A stretch of DNA of 8,694 nt, from contig NZ_CALIBH010000149.1 of the NCBI RefSeq assembly GCF_938045775.1, positions 1-8,694 on the forward strand. The letters are read 5' to 3'. The stretch is from an uncultured Campylobacter sp. (GTDB taxonomy: Bacteria; Campylobacterota; Campylobacteria; Campylobacterales; Campylobacteraceae). The translations under genes were made by a program, and so were the position numbers. Of the stretch, positions 1 to 7,297 are shown in pieces. A model generated the notes under the pieces. The model was not told where the DNA came from, did no database searches, and worked only from the letters and a program-made list of their open reading frames with translations. Positions within the stretch are counted from its first letter, which is position 1, and each line of letters starts with the position of its first letter.

Positions 1-2
1 AA

Positions 3-257
3 GACGTATTAAAGCGCTTCGTAGCCGCTAGAGAGACGGCGGAGCTTTGCGGCGTCCGCGAGGTTAAAATTTTCGTCGCAAGCAGGTTGATGAACAAAAG
101 ACGCGCGCAAGCCTTTAAAATGAGTATACGCCGAAGCAGCGAAATTTTCTCGCCCGAGCGCTCGAACGGAGGATTCAAAAACAAAATCCAAGATCCGCAA
201 ATTTATAAAATTTTTGAAGAGATAAGAGGGCTGATCCTTGCTAATAGAGGAGATTAA
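3..257 (+). CDS. C-terminal end of an unidentified gene, cut by the window start
   Basis: An open frame runs from the window edge for 84 codons and stops at TAA 255-257, overlapping the start of uvrC by 20 bases. I do not recognise the protein. The visible part is strongly basic (many Arg and Lys), has no membrane segment, and ends in a helix-like stretch around IYKIFEEIRGLILANRGD. By hand count 58 of 84 codons start with a purine, as expected for real coding sequence. The opposite strand in the same register is also open (9-200, TTG start), but its codon pattern is weaker. The overlap suggests translational coupling with uvrC. The gene start, full length and function lie outside the window. 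Confidence 0.6.
   Translation, partial: DVLKRFVAARETAELCGVREVKIFVASRLMNKRRAQAFKMSIRRSSEIFSPERSNGGFKNKIQDPQIYKIFEEIRGLILANRGD
224..230 (+). promoter_or_regulatory. Shine-Dalgarno sequence that fixes the uvrC TTG start
   Basis: AAGAGGG lies 7 bases before TTG at 238. An in-frame TGA at 232-234 rules out any earlier start, and no ATG follows near the conserved N-terminus. The site lies inside the 3' end of the preceding gene. Confidence 0.6.
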
Positions 258-2040
258 GAGCTTGCCTGCCGCACCCGGCGTGTATCAGTACTTCGACGCC
301 GCGGGCAAGCTGCTATACGTCGGCAAGGCAAAAATTTTAAAAAATCGCGTCAAAAGCTATTTTTCTTTCACGCCCGCCCTCGCACCGAGCCCGCGCTTAA
401 GCGCGCGCATCGCCAAGATGATAGGCGAGGCTGTGCATTTAGAATACATCGTAACGCCTAGCGAGAGCGACGCGCTGATACTAGAAAATTCCTTCATCAA
501 GCAGCTCAAGCCCAAGTACAACATCCTGCTGCGCGACGATAAGACTTATCCATATATCTACGTAAATTTAGACGACGATTTCCCTCGCTTTGAGATCACG
601 CGAAAGATTGTAAAGGGCAAAAACATCAGATACTTCGGCCCCTATTTTCACGGCGCGAAGGAAATTTTACAGACGCTTTATATGCAGTTTCCGCTCGTGC
701 AGAAGAAAAATTGCGTCAAGGGCAAAAAGGCCTGTTTGTTCCATCAAATTGGGCGCTGCGCCGCTCCGTGCGAGGATAAAATTTCAAAGCAAGATTACGC
801 GCGTATCGTGCAAAGCGCGCTTGCGGCTCTGAAAAATCCGCAAAAAATGGTGCCGCAGCTTCAGGATCGGATGGCGCGGCTAGCACAGAGCGAAAATTTC
901 GAAGAAGCCGCGCAGATCCGCGATAAAATTGAAATTTTAAAGCAGATGAACGTAAAAGTTGAGGTCGATCTAGCAAAGCTCGATGATTTCGAGGTCTTTG
1001 CGATTGCTGCACGCGACGGGCTCGTCTGCGCCGTGCATTTTAGCATACGCGAGGGTAAAATTTCAGCCTCAAGCTCGCATATAATCAACTGCAAAGCCCC
1101 AAGCGCCGATGATATCGCAAATGCCTACAAACAGATGATCTTAAGCGCCTTCCCGGCTGCGGCTCCCGTGGCGTGCGCTAAAATTTACGTTTACGACGAG
1201 TTTGACGATGTGGATCTGGTATGCGAAATTTTATCCAAGCGGCACGAAAGAGCCTTTAAAATTTACGCGCCGAAAATCGGCGAGAAACGTAAAATTTGCG
1301 AAATTGCATACCAAAACTGCGAGATCAATATCAAAAAACATCTAAAAACGCACGATTATGCATTTTTGCAGGAGCTGAAGGATTATTTTGATCTTACGAA
1401 TTTGCCCGTAAATATCGAAGTTTTCGATAATTCGCACATGTTCGGCGCCGCAGCCGTGGGGGCTATGATAAGCTTTCAAGACGGCGAGTTTAACAAGCAA
1501 AACTACCGCCACAAGCATCTTAGCTCAAATAACGACTACGATCAGATGCGCGAGTATCTAACTAGCCGTGCGCTTAAATTTGACGAGCTTGCAGCGCCCG
1601 ATCTGTGGCTCATCGACGGCGGAACGGCTCTGCTAAACTTAGCGGAGGAAATAATCTGCAGCGTCGGAGCAAACGTCGATATAATCGCTATTTCAAAAGA
1701 AAAGATCGATGCTAAAGCCCACCGCGCAAAGGGAGCTGCGAAAGATAAAATTTGCACTAAGGGCGGGATTTTTTCGCTACCAACGGACGATAAAAAATTG
1801 CAGTTTTTTCAACGCCTGCGCGATGAGGCGCACCGCTTTGCGATCTCGTTTCACCAAAAAAGCAAACGCAAACTCGATCTGCAAAGCTCAAAGCTGCTAA
1901 GCTTAGGCGTTAGCAAAGGAAGTCTGAAGAAGCTTTTGGACTTTTACGGCGATTTTGAGAGCATTTATGCGGCGAGTTTCGATGAGATCAGATCACTTAC
2001 GAATATCCAAACCGCGGAAAAAATTTTAAACAATCATTAA
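238..2040 (+). CDS. uvrC: UvrABC system protein C (excinuclease subunit C)
   Basis: UvrC makes both incisions around a lesion after UvrA and UvrB have loaded on damaged DNA (nucleotide excision repair, cytoplasm). At 600 residues it has the usual family length. Domains in order: GIY-YIG nuclease (GVY 14-16, YVG 27-29, Arg37, likely catalytic Glu83); a cysteine cluster C159, C166, C174, C178 matching the iron-sulfur ligands reported for E. coli UvrC; the UVR motif that contacts UvrB (about 204-238); an RNase H-like nuclease with triad Asp397 (FDNSH), Asp460 (LIDGG) and His532 (RDEAHRFAISFHQ); and a short helix-hairpin-helix region (about 551-599). Sequence resemblance to Campylobacter UvrC is high throughout. 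Translation starts at TTG, probably coupled to the overlapping upstream gene. No U-rich terminator follows. Confidence 0.97.
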   Translation: MLIEEIKSLPAAPGVYQYFDAAGKLLYVGKAKILKNRVKSYFSFTPALAPSPRLSARIAKMIGEAVHLEYIVTPSESDALILENSFIKQLKPKYNILLRDDKTYPYIYVNLDDDFPRFEITRKIVKGKNIRYFGPYFHGAKEILQTLYMQFPLVQKKNCVKGKKACLFHQIGRCAAPCEDKISKQDYARIVQSALAALKNPQKMVPQLQDRMARLAQSENFEEAAQIRDKIEILKQMNVKVEVDLAKLDDFEVFAIAARDGLVCAVHFSIREGKISASSSHIINCKAPSADDIANAYKQMILSAFPAAAPVACAKIYVYDEFDDVDLVCEILSKRHERAFKIYAPKIGEKRKICEIAYQNCEINIKKHLKTHDYAFLQELKDYFDLTNLPVNIEVFDNSHMFGAAAVGAMISFQDGEFNKQNYRHKHLSSNNDYDQMREYLTSRALKFDELAAPDLWLIDGGTALLNLAEEIICSVGANVDIIAISKEKIDAKAHRAKGAAKDKICTKGGIFSLPTDDKKLQFFQRLRDEAHRFAISFHQKSKRKLDLQSSKLLSLGVSKGSLKKLLDFYGDFESIYAASFDEIRSLTNIQTAEKILNNH

Positions 2041-2205
2041 CGAAAACCTAACGCAAAAAGCTATATTTAAAGATTTGTTTAGTAAAATCACCCATTAACT
2101 TTGCAGGACGGCTAAATCGTCTCCGCCTAGCGTGACGGAAGCGACTTCGTTTCTCCGGTTGAATAAAATTTAACGTCGCGTAAGCTGCGCTTTGAAGGAT
2201 TTTGT
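2041..2205 (+). other. Spacer and probable leader of the sensor kinase gene
   Basis: This stretch carries no convincing ORF. Its first half is AT-rich and holds a possible -10 element. The second half (about 2105-2160) is G+C-richer and contains short inverted repeats, such as GACG/CGTC around GCTAAAT and GAAGCG(ACTT)CGTTTC at 2138-2153 with one G-U pair. None is followed by a T run, so they look like leader structure rather than a terminator for uvrC. A Shine-Dalgarno GAAGGA at 2194-2199 lies 6 bases before the kinase ATG. Confidence 0.4.
2083..2088 (+). promoter_or_regulatory. Possible -10 box for the kinase-regulator operon
   Basis: TAAAAT differs from TATAAT at one position and lies after a T-rich stretch (2075-2080). 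Campylobacter sigma70 promoters often lack a clear -35 and have T-rich upstream sequence, so this is plausible. It would give a leader of roughly 110 bases. Such words are common by chance in AT-rich DNA. Confidence 0.3.
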
Positions 2206-5200
2206 ATGAATTTAAATACTACAAGTGCTTTGAGACTTGTTAGCGGTATCCCGTTACTTTTGATTTTCGCGTTTGCATCATATTTCTTGTTTATCTCTTT
2301 GCAGGATTACGCCAGAGTGGGAATTTTGCAGCAGCAAATTGCTAAAAATAGCAATCTCGCGGCGTTAGTAGAGCAGGTAGATAAAGAGCGCGGTATCACT
2401 TCGGCGTTTTTGGGTAGCGAGGGAAACCCCGGTATGGGAACCCTTCTATCGGGTCAACGTAAAAAAACCGACGATGCGCTTGCAAAGTATAAAGAAAGCA
2501 AAAATACCAGTGAAAATGTCGTAAAAAAGACTATTTTTGATATTTTCGCTTACGGCACCGGTAATGACGAGCTTTTGGCTGCCGAGACCGATATAGACGG
2601 TTTGTTAGACAAACTTCCGCAGGTAAGAAGGGATGTCGATGCTCAAAGCAAAAGCTTCGGTGAGCTTTTCAGTTCATATTTTCAAAAATTCGACGATGAT
2701 GTAAAAACAATCCAACGAGTGCTAAGAGAGGGTCTTGTAAGCTCAAATATCACCGTTTGGACGGTTTCGTTGCTTAATACTTATGAGGCGATGGATGCCA
2801 CCGCATCGGAGCGCGACTATATTATCGAATACATCATCGGTAGTAAGGCGATGAATCAGGCGCAGCTAAGGACTTGGGCTAGCTTCAACCTATCTAGTTC
2901 GCTTCCTAATTACTACTTCTTGCCGGAATCTGATGCTAGAGCTGCGATTTTAAAAATTCTAGACGGAGAGGAATTTCAAAACGCATTAAGAGAGACCGCT
3001 AAAATTTCAGCCACATTGCAGCAAGAAGCGGACGAGGGACACTATAGCGTGCCTTTTCAAGAGTGGTTTGCCTCTACTACACTTAAATATAAAAAGCTAA
3101 GCGAAATTTCTGAAAAGATCAATGCTGAGCTTGCGATGCATGCCGATACTTATCTAGCGCAAAGACTAAGAAACCTATTTATCGCTCTTGGCATATGGGT
3201 TTTAGCGGCTATTTTGGTCGTTTTTGCCTTGGGTATTACAAGACGTTTAAGACAGAACGTTACCGACCTCGGCAACGTGCTTAGCCGAATCGGCGATTTG
3301 ACGAATCAGCACGAGCATATCGACGTTAGGACCAGTGAGGGCGTTAACAAGGCATATTCGCTTATCGAGGATGCGCTCGATCTGATTGCGTATCAAAAGG
3401 GCGCTGCGGAGGATGCCAACAAGGCAAAATCGATCTTTTTAGCTAATATGTCTCACGAGATCAGGACGCCGCTTAACGGCATCATCGGCTTTACGGAGCT
3501 TCTTAAAAATACCGATTTGGACGAGGAAAAGCGCGATTACGTTGATACTATCGAAAAATCGTCCGAAAACCTTCTAACGATCATTAATAACATTTTGGAT
3601 GTATCCAAGATTGAAAGCAATAAGGTCGAGCTTGAGGATATCTTATTTAATCCTATCCAAGATTTCGAAAGCGCGGTTGAAATTTACGTCGCCAAGGCTG
3701 CCGAAAAGAATATCGACATCTTGCTTTACATCGATCCTACACTCGTGCACCATCTATACGGAGACATCACGAAGATCAAAGAGGTTCTTATCAACCTCAT
3801 GTCAAATGCTGTCAAATTTACGCCTGAGCATGGTACTATCGTAGTTGAAATTTTAAGGGAGCCTAGCAAAGCTCCAGGAGAGGCGATCGTAACGTTTAGC
3901 GTAGAAGATACCGGCATTGGAATTTCTGAAGATAAGCTCGCAAATGTATTTAACGCCTTCTCTCAAGCTGACTCTACGATCACACGCAAATATGGCGGAA
4001 CAGGTCTTGGACTTACGATTTCGTCGAAATACGTAGCGATGATGGGCGGTAAGCTTCAGGTTAAATCTACCGTAGGAAAGGGTACTAGATTTTACTTCAC
4101 CCTTGCTTTTAAAGAGACTCAAAAGACTGATGCGGACGCAGTATTTGAAAGCATCAAAGGGTTAAATTTTGCGCTTTTAGCCGATAGCGCCGATACGATG
4201 TATAACGATATCGTTAAAAATTATATCAGCAAGCTAGGCGGTAAAATTTCGATATTTAATACAAACGCGCAGTTCCGCTCAGCGCAAAACAATAACAAAT
4301 ATGACGCCCTTATCACTAGATTTAAGAATTACGGCGAGGTTAGCGATATATTGAGTATGCCTACGATCTTAACTCTTAAGCCAAAAGAGCTTCAAAGTAT
4401 TAGTATTTCAAATTCTAAAATTTTTACCCTCACAGAGCCTTTTAACTTAACCAAATTCGTTAAGACGCTAGATAAAATTTCAAAATCCGGAATTGCTCTA
4501 AGTAGATCGGATTTTGCTCCACAGACGCATGAGATTAAGCTGGATACCGAGGTAGAAAAGCCTATCGTCGCTGATGAAATGATTATGGAAGAGCCGGTAG
4601 TAAAAGAAAGACCTATCATCAACAAACTCGATGAATTACGACATGCTACTACTTCGTCGGCGGACGAGCTACGCGCTATCTTGCAAAGCAGAAGGCGTAC
4701 GCATGATGCCGAGGCTCATTCTGCGCATAAAGAGGAGGCTGTTAGTAGGTCTAGTATTGCTCAAGAGCTCAAAAAAGAAGCCCCTAAAGCAGAAGAGCCG
4801 GTCATTAAGCCTATAGATATCGAGCCTATGAGTGATATTAAGATTGAAAAGACAGAGCCTGAATCACCAAAGATCAATATAGATATTCCTGAAATAGTAA
4901 TTCCACACGCAGAAAAGCCAAAGGTAGAGCCTTCAAGCACAAAGGATGCCCAGACCAATATCGATGAACCTATATCTTTGGAAATTCCTGATGATTTTGT
5001 GGGGCTCAAAACACATGCGACGCAGACCCAGGCTCCTAAAGCTGAAACTCCTAGCATCGATCTTTCTGATATCGAGATAGAGCTTCCTAAGATCAAAAAA
5101 GAGGAAGAAGAAGTAAGGGTTGAGCCTGCAAAAATAGAAATTCCAAAGGCTAAGGTTGAGACGCCTAAGGCCGAGATTGAAATTCCTGATATAGATATCG

Positions 5201-6747
5201 ATCTTTCGGATATCAAACCGAGCGCCAAGGTGCAAGAGCCTGCCGAAAAGATTGAAATTCCAAGCGTAGAAGAAGAAATTCCGGTAGCCATTAAAACCGA
5301 GCCTGAAATTCCTATCGCTAAAGCTTCGAAGCCTGATACTTCAAGTGTTTCTGCTCATGAAGATGAAATTTCAAATGTTAAACTTTCAGAACCTGAAATT
5401 CCAACTAAAAGGATAATTGAACCAGAACCTATCGCTGTTGAACCAGAGCCGGTAGCAATTGAGCCTGAACTAAAACCTATAGAGCCAAAACTTGAAGAGG
5501 TTTCAAATATCGAGTCTGAACCGGTAACGCCAGTAGTAGAACCAGCGGCTCAAAATATTCCTGCCGAAGAGCCGAGTATTGAGCCGGAGTCGGTGTCTAT
5601 TCCAAAGGCAGAGCCTGCTACTCAAAATGTCTATGTCGAAGAGCCTGAGATCGAGCCTGTTAGCGTAAAAGTCGAACCGGTAATTATCCCGCAGCCTGAG
5701 GAAGAGGAGATGGTCGAGGTACCCGTCACCGTATACGAAGACGAGCAACAGGAAGAAACCATTATGGTCGAAGAGGATGTCGAAGTCGAAGAAGAGGTTG
5801 AAGTGCCGGTAGAGCGAAATCCTGCCGATGAAAATGTACCTTTGGTCAATAGAAAATATAACGCTAAAATCCTTATTGCGGAGGATAATGAGATCAATCA
5901 AAAGCTTATGAAGCATACGTTAAATAGCTTTAATATGAATTTGACGATAGTCGAAAACGGACTTTTGGCGCTGGAAGCCAGAAAAGCCAATAACGACTAT
6001 GATCTCATATTTATGGATATTTCGATGCCTGTTATGGACGGTATCGAATCTACAAAGCAGATCAAGCAATACGAACACGAGAATAATCTCCGCCACATCC
6101 CGATCGTGGCTGTTACCGCCAATGCGCTAAAAGGTGATAGAGAGAAATTTATGGCAGCAGGACTTGACGAATACTGCACTAAGCCGATCAAAAAGGATAT
6201 CTTAGCTCAAATGCTAGATAATTTTATCGGTGATAAACGATCTGATGCAGCGCCTGCCGGTGGAACTACAAAGAAGCTGGTTAAAAAGCTTGTCAAACGC
6301 CAGGTGCCTAAGACTGTCATTAAAACTGTCAAAGTGCCAAAGACGATAATGAAGCTAGTTCCTAAAAAAAGTATAGTTTCTGATGACGTAGTGAAAGCTA
6401 AGGGTACGCACGTGCCGACAAAAGATATACTTATATGTAAGGCAAATATTATGGAAAGTAAAATTTTTGCCAGCATATTAAAACACCAGTATAAAGACGT
6501 AGAAATTGCGGGCAATTTCGACCAGCTTATTTCTATGGCGGCTACGGGTAGTTATAAGCTTGTTTTGATTGATAAAAAGCTAGCAGGGCTAGACTTAGCG
6601 GCGTTAGAGAGCTTGCGCCGAAAAGCGTCTGCGACCAAGCTAGTTCTGTTTTCTAACGACAACGATGAAAATCCACTATTTAGCGAAGTCGCTAGTTACA
6701 ATATCACCAAGTCGGGTCTTGAGAAACTCGCACAAAAATATATATAA
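2206..6747 (+). CDS. Membrane hybrid histidine kinase with periplasmic NIT-type sensor and three receiver-like domains
   Basis: A 1513-residue sensor kinase. TM1 at about 11-32 and TM2 at about 323-345 enclose a helical periplasmic domain whose VDKERGITSAFLGS (58-71) is typical of the NIT (nitrate/nitrite sensing) family. A linker helix leads to HisKA, with phospho-acceptor His417 in MSHEIRTPLNG. The HATPase has N box Asn534, G1 DTGIG 568-572 and G2 GGTGLGL 597-603. Next is a degenerate receiver (about 650-760) with Arg705 where the phospho-Asp should be. A low-complexity Pro/Glu/Val linker (about 766-1205) precedes an intact receiver (1219-1345: Glu1226/Asp1227, Asp1271, Thr1304, Lys1326). 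A basic Val/Lys/Pro stretch (1356-1388) leads to a receiver-like C-terminus (1406-1513). There is no HPt domain. The kinase activity is clear from motifs. The ligand is inferred from the NIT match and could be something other than nitrate or nitrite. The next gene, 14 bases on, is its likely partner. Confidence 0.93.
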   Translation: MNLNTTSALRLVSGIPLLLIFAFASYFLFISLQDYARVGILQQQIAKNSNLAALVEQVDKERGITSAFLGSEGNPGMGTLLSGQRKKTDDALAKYKESKNTSENVVKKTIFDIFAYGTGNDELLAAETDIDGLLDKLPQVRRDVDAQSKSFGELFSSYFQKFDDDVKTIQRVLREGLVSSNITVWTVSLLNTYEAMDATASERDYIIEYIIGSKAMNQAQLRTWASFNLSSSLPNYYFLPESDARAAILKILDGEEFQNALRETAKISATLQQEADEGHYSVPFQEWFASTTLKYKKLSEISEKINAELAMHADTYLAQRLRNLFIALGIWVLAAILVVFALGITRRLRQNVTDLGNVLSRIGDLTNQHEHIDVRTSEGVNKAYSLIEDALDLIAYQKGAAEDANKAKSIFLANMSHEIRTPLNGIIGFTELLKNTDLDEEKRDYVDTIEKSSENLLTIINNILDVSKIESNKVELEDILFNPIQDFESAVEIYVAKAAEKNIDILLYIDPTLVHHLYGDITKIKEVLINLMSNAVKFTPEHGTIVVEILREPSKAPGEAIVTFSVEDTGIGISEDKLANVFNAFSQADSTITRKYGGTGLGLTISSKYVAMMGGKLQVKSTVGKGTRFYFTLAFKETQKTDADAVFESIKGLNFALLADSADTMYNDIVKNYISKLGGKISIFNTNAQFRSAQNNNKYDALITRFKNYGEVSDILSMPTILTLKPKELQSISISNSKIFTLTEPFNLTKFVKTLDKISKSGIALSRSDFAPQTHEIKLDTEVEKPIVADEMIMEEPVVKERPIINKLDELRHATTSSADELRAILQSRRRTHDAEAHSAHKEEAVSRSSIAQELKKEAPKAEEPVIKPIDIEPMSDIKIEKTEPESPKINIDIPEIVIPHAEKPKVEPSSTKDAQTNIDEPISLEIPDDFVGLKTHATQTQAPKAETPSIDLSDIEIELPKIKKEEEEVRVEPAKIEIPKAKVETPKAEIEIPDIDIDLSDIKPSAKVQEPAEKIEIPSVEEEIPVAIKTEPEIPIAKASKPDTSSVSAHEDEISNVKLSEPEIPTKRIIEPEPIAVEPEPVAIEPELKPIEPKLEEVSNIESEPVTPVVEPAAQNIPAEEPSIEPESVSIPKAEPATQNVYVEEPEIEPVSVKVEPVIIPQPEEEEMVEVPVTVYEDEQQEETIMVEEDVEVEEEVEVPVERNPADENVPLVNRKYNAKILIAEDNEINQKLMKHTLNSFNMNLTIVENGLLALEARKANNDYDLIFMDISMPVMDGIESTKQIKQYEHENNLRHIPIVAVTANALKGDREKFMAAGLDEYCTKPIKKDILAQMLDNFIGDKRSDAAPAGGTTKKLVKKLVKRQVPKTVIKTVKVPKTIMKLVPKKSIVSDDVVKAKGTHVPTKDILICKANIMESKIFASILKHQYKDVEIAGNFDQLISMAATGSYKLVLIDKKLAGLDLAALESLRRKASATKLVLFSNDNDENPLFSEVASYNITKSGLEKLAQKYI
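4777..5814 (+). repeat. Low-complexity Pro/Glu/Val-rich linker inside the hybrid kinase
   Basis: Residues about 858-1203 of the kinase are built from imperfect short units such as EPE(P), (E/D)IP, IDLSDI and VEPEP, with no globular domain pattern. One unit is nearly repeated in DNA: 5056-5073 and 5197-5214 share 17 of 18 bases (ATCGATCTTTC, T or G, GATATC). The reading frame stays open through it. The likely role is a long flexible, negatively charged tether that lets the intact receiver reach the kinase core or a partner. The last part (1165-1203) becomes almost purely Glu and Val. Confidence 0.8.
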
Positions 6748-6761
6748 GGATGAGGTTTTAA

Positions 6762-7142
6762 ATGAGAGATTTGAAAGTTTTAACGGTTGATGACGACGCT
6801 ATAAATTTAAAGCTACTTGAAGTTATGCTAAAAAAATATGGCAAATTCCAAACTATACTCCAAGCCAAAAACGGCTTGGACGCCCTTGCCGTACTCGAAG
6901 TTCAGCCTGTTGATTTGATTTTATTAGATATCGTAATGCCTGTGATGAATGGGCTGGAATTTTTAGATAATCTTCACGCTAGAGAAAGTATAGCTCATAT
7001 CCCCGTCATCGTCCTTACTACCGACGAGACCGCCAAACGCGAGGCGCTAAATAAAGGCGCTTATGATTTTATGACAAAACCCATCAACGACAAAGATCTT
7101 CACAAAAAACTAGACGACGTTATGAATATTATCGGTGATTAA
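6762..7142 (+). CDS. Single-domain CheY-like response regulator
   Basis: A 126-residue receiver with no output domain. All phosphorylation residues are present: acidic pocket Asp10/Asp11, phospho-acceptor Asp56 (LLDIVMP), Thr86 and Lys106 (TKPI). It starts 14 bases after the kinase stop, with GAGG at 6752-6755 placed 6 bases before the ATG, so it is almost certainly co-transcribed with the kinase. It could take phosphate from His417 directly, act as a phosphate sink, or bind a downstream protein as CheY does. No DNA-binding or enzymatic domain is encoded nearby, so its target is not in this window. It is unlikely to be the chemotaxis CheY itself, because the immediate neighbours are not chemotaxis genes, but that rests on context only. 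Confidence 0.93.
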   Translation: MRDLKVLTVDDDAINLKLLEVMLKKYGKFQTILQAKNGLDALAVLEVQPVDLILLDIVMPVMNGLEFLDNLHARESIAHIPVIVLTTDETAKREALNKGAYDFMTKPINDKDLHKKLDDVMNIIGD

Positions 7143-7154
7143 ATCGCCGATTTT
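7131..7154 (+). terminator. Hairpin with short T run across the regulator stop codon, touching the tRNA
   Basis: ATCGGTGATT (7131-7140) and AATCGCCGAT (7142-7151) form an inverted repeat with one G-U pair, followed by TTTT (7151-7154). It includes the stop codon TAA 7140-7142. The last T directly precedes the first base of the tRNA. It may act as a weak terminator, or as a spacer or processing hairpin in a joint mRNA-tRNA transcript. Confidence 0.5.
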
Positions 7155-7231
7155 GTCCTCGTAGCTCAGCAGGATAGAGCGCAAAATTCCTAATTTTGAG
7201 GCCACAGGTTCGAATCCTGTCGGGGACACCA
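7155..7231 (+). tRNA. tRNA-Arg (anticodon CCT)
   Basis: A full cloverleaf can be folded by eye: acceptor GTCCTCG/CGGGGAC (7155-7161 with 7221-7227, one G-U pair), D stem GCTC/GAGC, anticodon stem CAAAA/TTTTG (7182-7186 with 7194-7198), loop TTCCTAA with anticodon CCT at 7189-7191, T stem ACAGG/CCTGT with loop TTCGAAT, discriminator A7228 and an encoded CCA (7229-7231). It reads AGG codons. It begins only 12 bases after the regulator stop, so it has little room for its own promoter unless that lies inside the regulator gene (a TATTAT at 7127-7132 is possible). tRNA-Arg(CCU) genes are known integration targets in other bacteria (argW in E. coli), and an integrase follows here. Confidence 0.97.
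7187..7231 (+). other. Presumed attL of the integrated element (3' part of the tRNA gene)
   Basis: Integrases encoded next to a tRNA usually recombine within its 3' half, from the anticodon loop or T arm to the CCA end, leaving an intact tRNA at one junction and a partial copy at the other. The integrase here lies downstream of the tRNA 3' end and reads away from it, which is the standard arrangement. The exact core cannot be set, because the matching attR copy is outside the window. Confidence 0.45.
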
Positions 7232-7273
7232 TCTATCAAATTTTCCCCCTATTTTTAGTTTTTTGATTTTTTT

Positions 7274-7297
7274 AAAAGCCCTGTTTTGAGGCTTTTT
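7274..7297 (+). terminator. Rho-independent terminator after tRNA-Arg
   Basis: AAAAGCC (7274-7280), loop CTGTTTTGA, GGCTTTT (7290-7296) and a further T make a perfect 7-pair stem with a T run on the 3' side. A run of T before the stem means it could also work in the other direction. Only three pairs are G-C, so it is not a strong structure. It would end the transcript carrying the tRNA and separate it from the integrase promoter. Confidence 0.55.

Noticed and set aside
9..200. Minus-strand ORF of 63 codons before uvrC
   Set aside because: It starts at TTG and is the mirror register of the + strand frame 3-257, which has the stronger purine-first codon pattern (58 of 84) and ends in a typical overlap with uvrC.
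716..1757. Several minus-strand ORFs of 71 to 98 codons inside uvrC
   Set aside because: They overlap the fully conserved uvrC frame and encode nothing recognisable.
4761..5291. Minus-strand ORF of 176 codons, Ser/Ile/Gly-rich
   Set aside because: It is the antisense shadow of the repetitive Glu/Pro/Ile linker of the kinase; low complexity keeps the opposite strand open.
4777..5814. Possible frameshift, gene fusion artefact or tandem-repeat array in the kinase linker
   Set aside because: The frame is continuous, the repeats are short and imperfect, and intact domains in the same frame occur on both sides, so it reads as one gene with a low-complexity linker.
5503..5916. Minus-strand ORF of 137 codons rich in Arg, Leu, Phe and Tyr
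   Set aside because: Another antisense shadow of the Glu/Val linker and the start of the intact receiver; the product is low in complexity and matches nothing I know.
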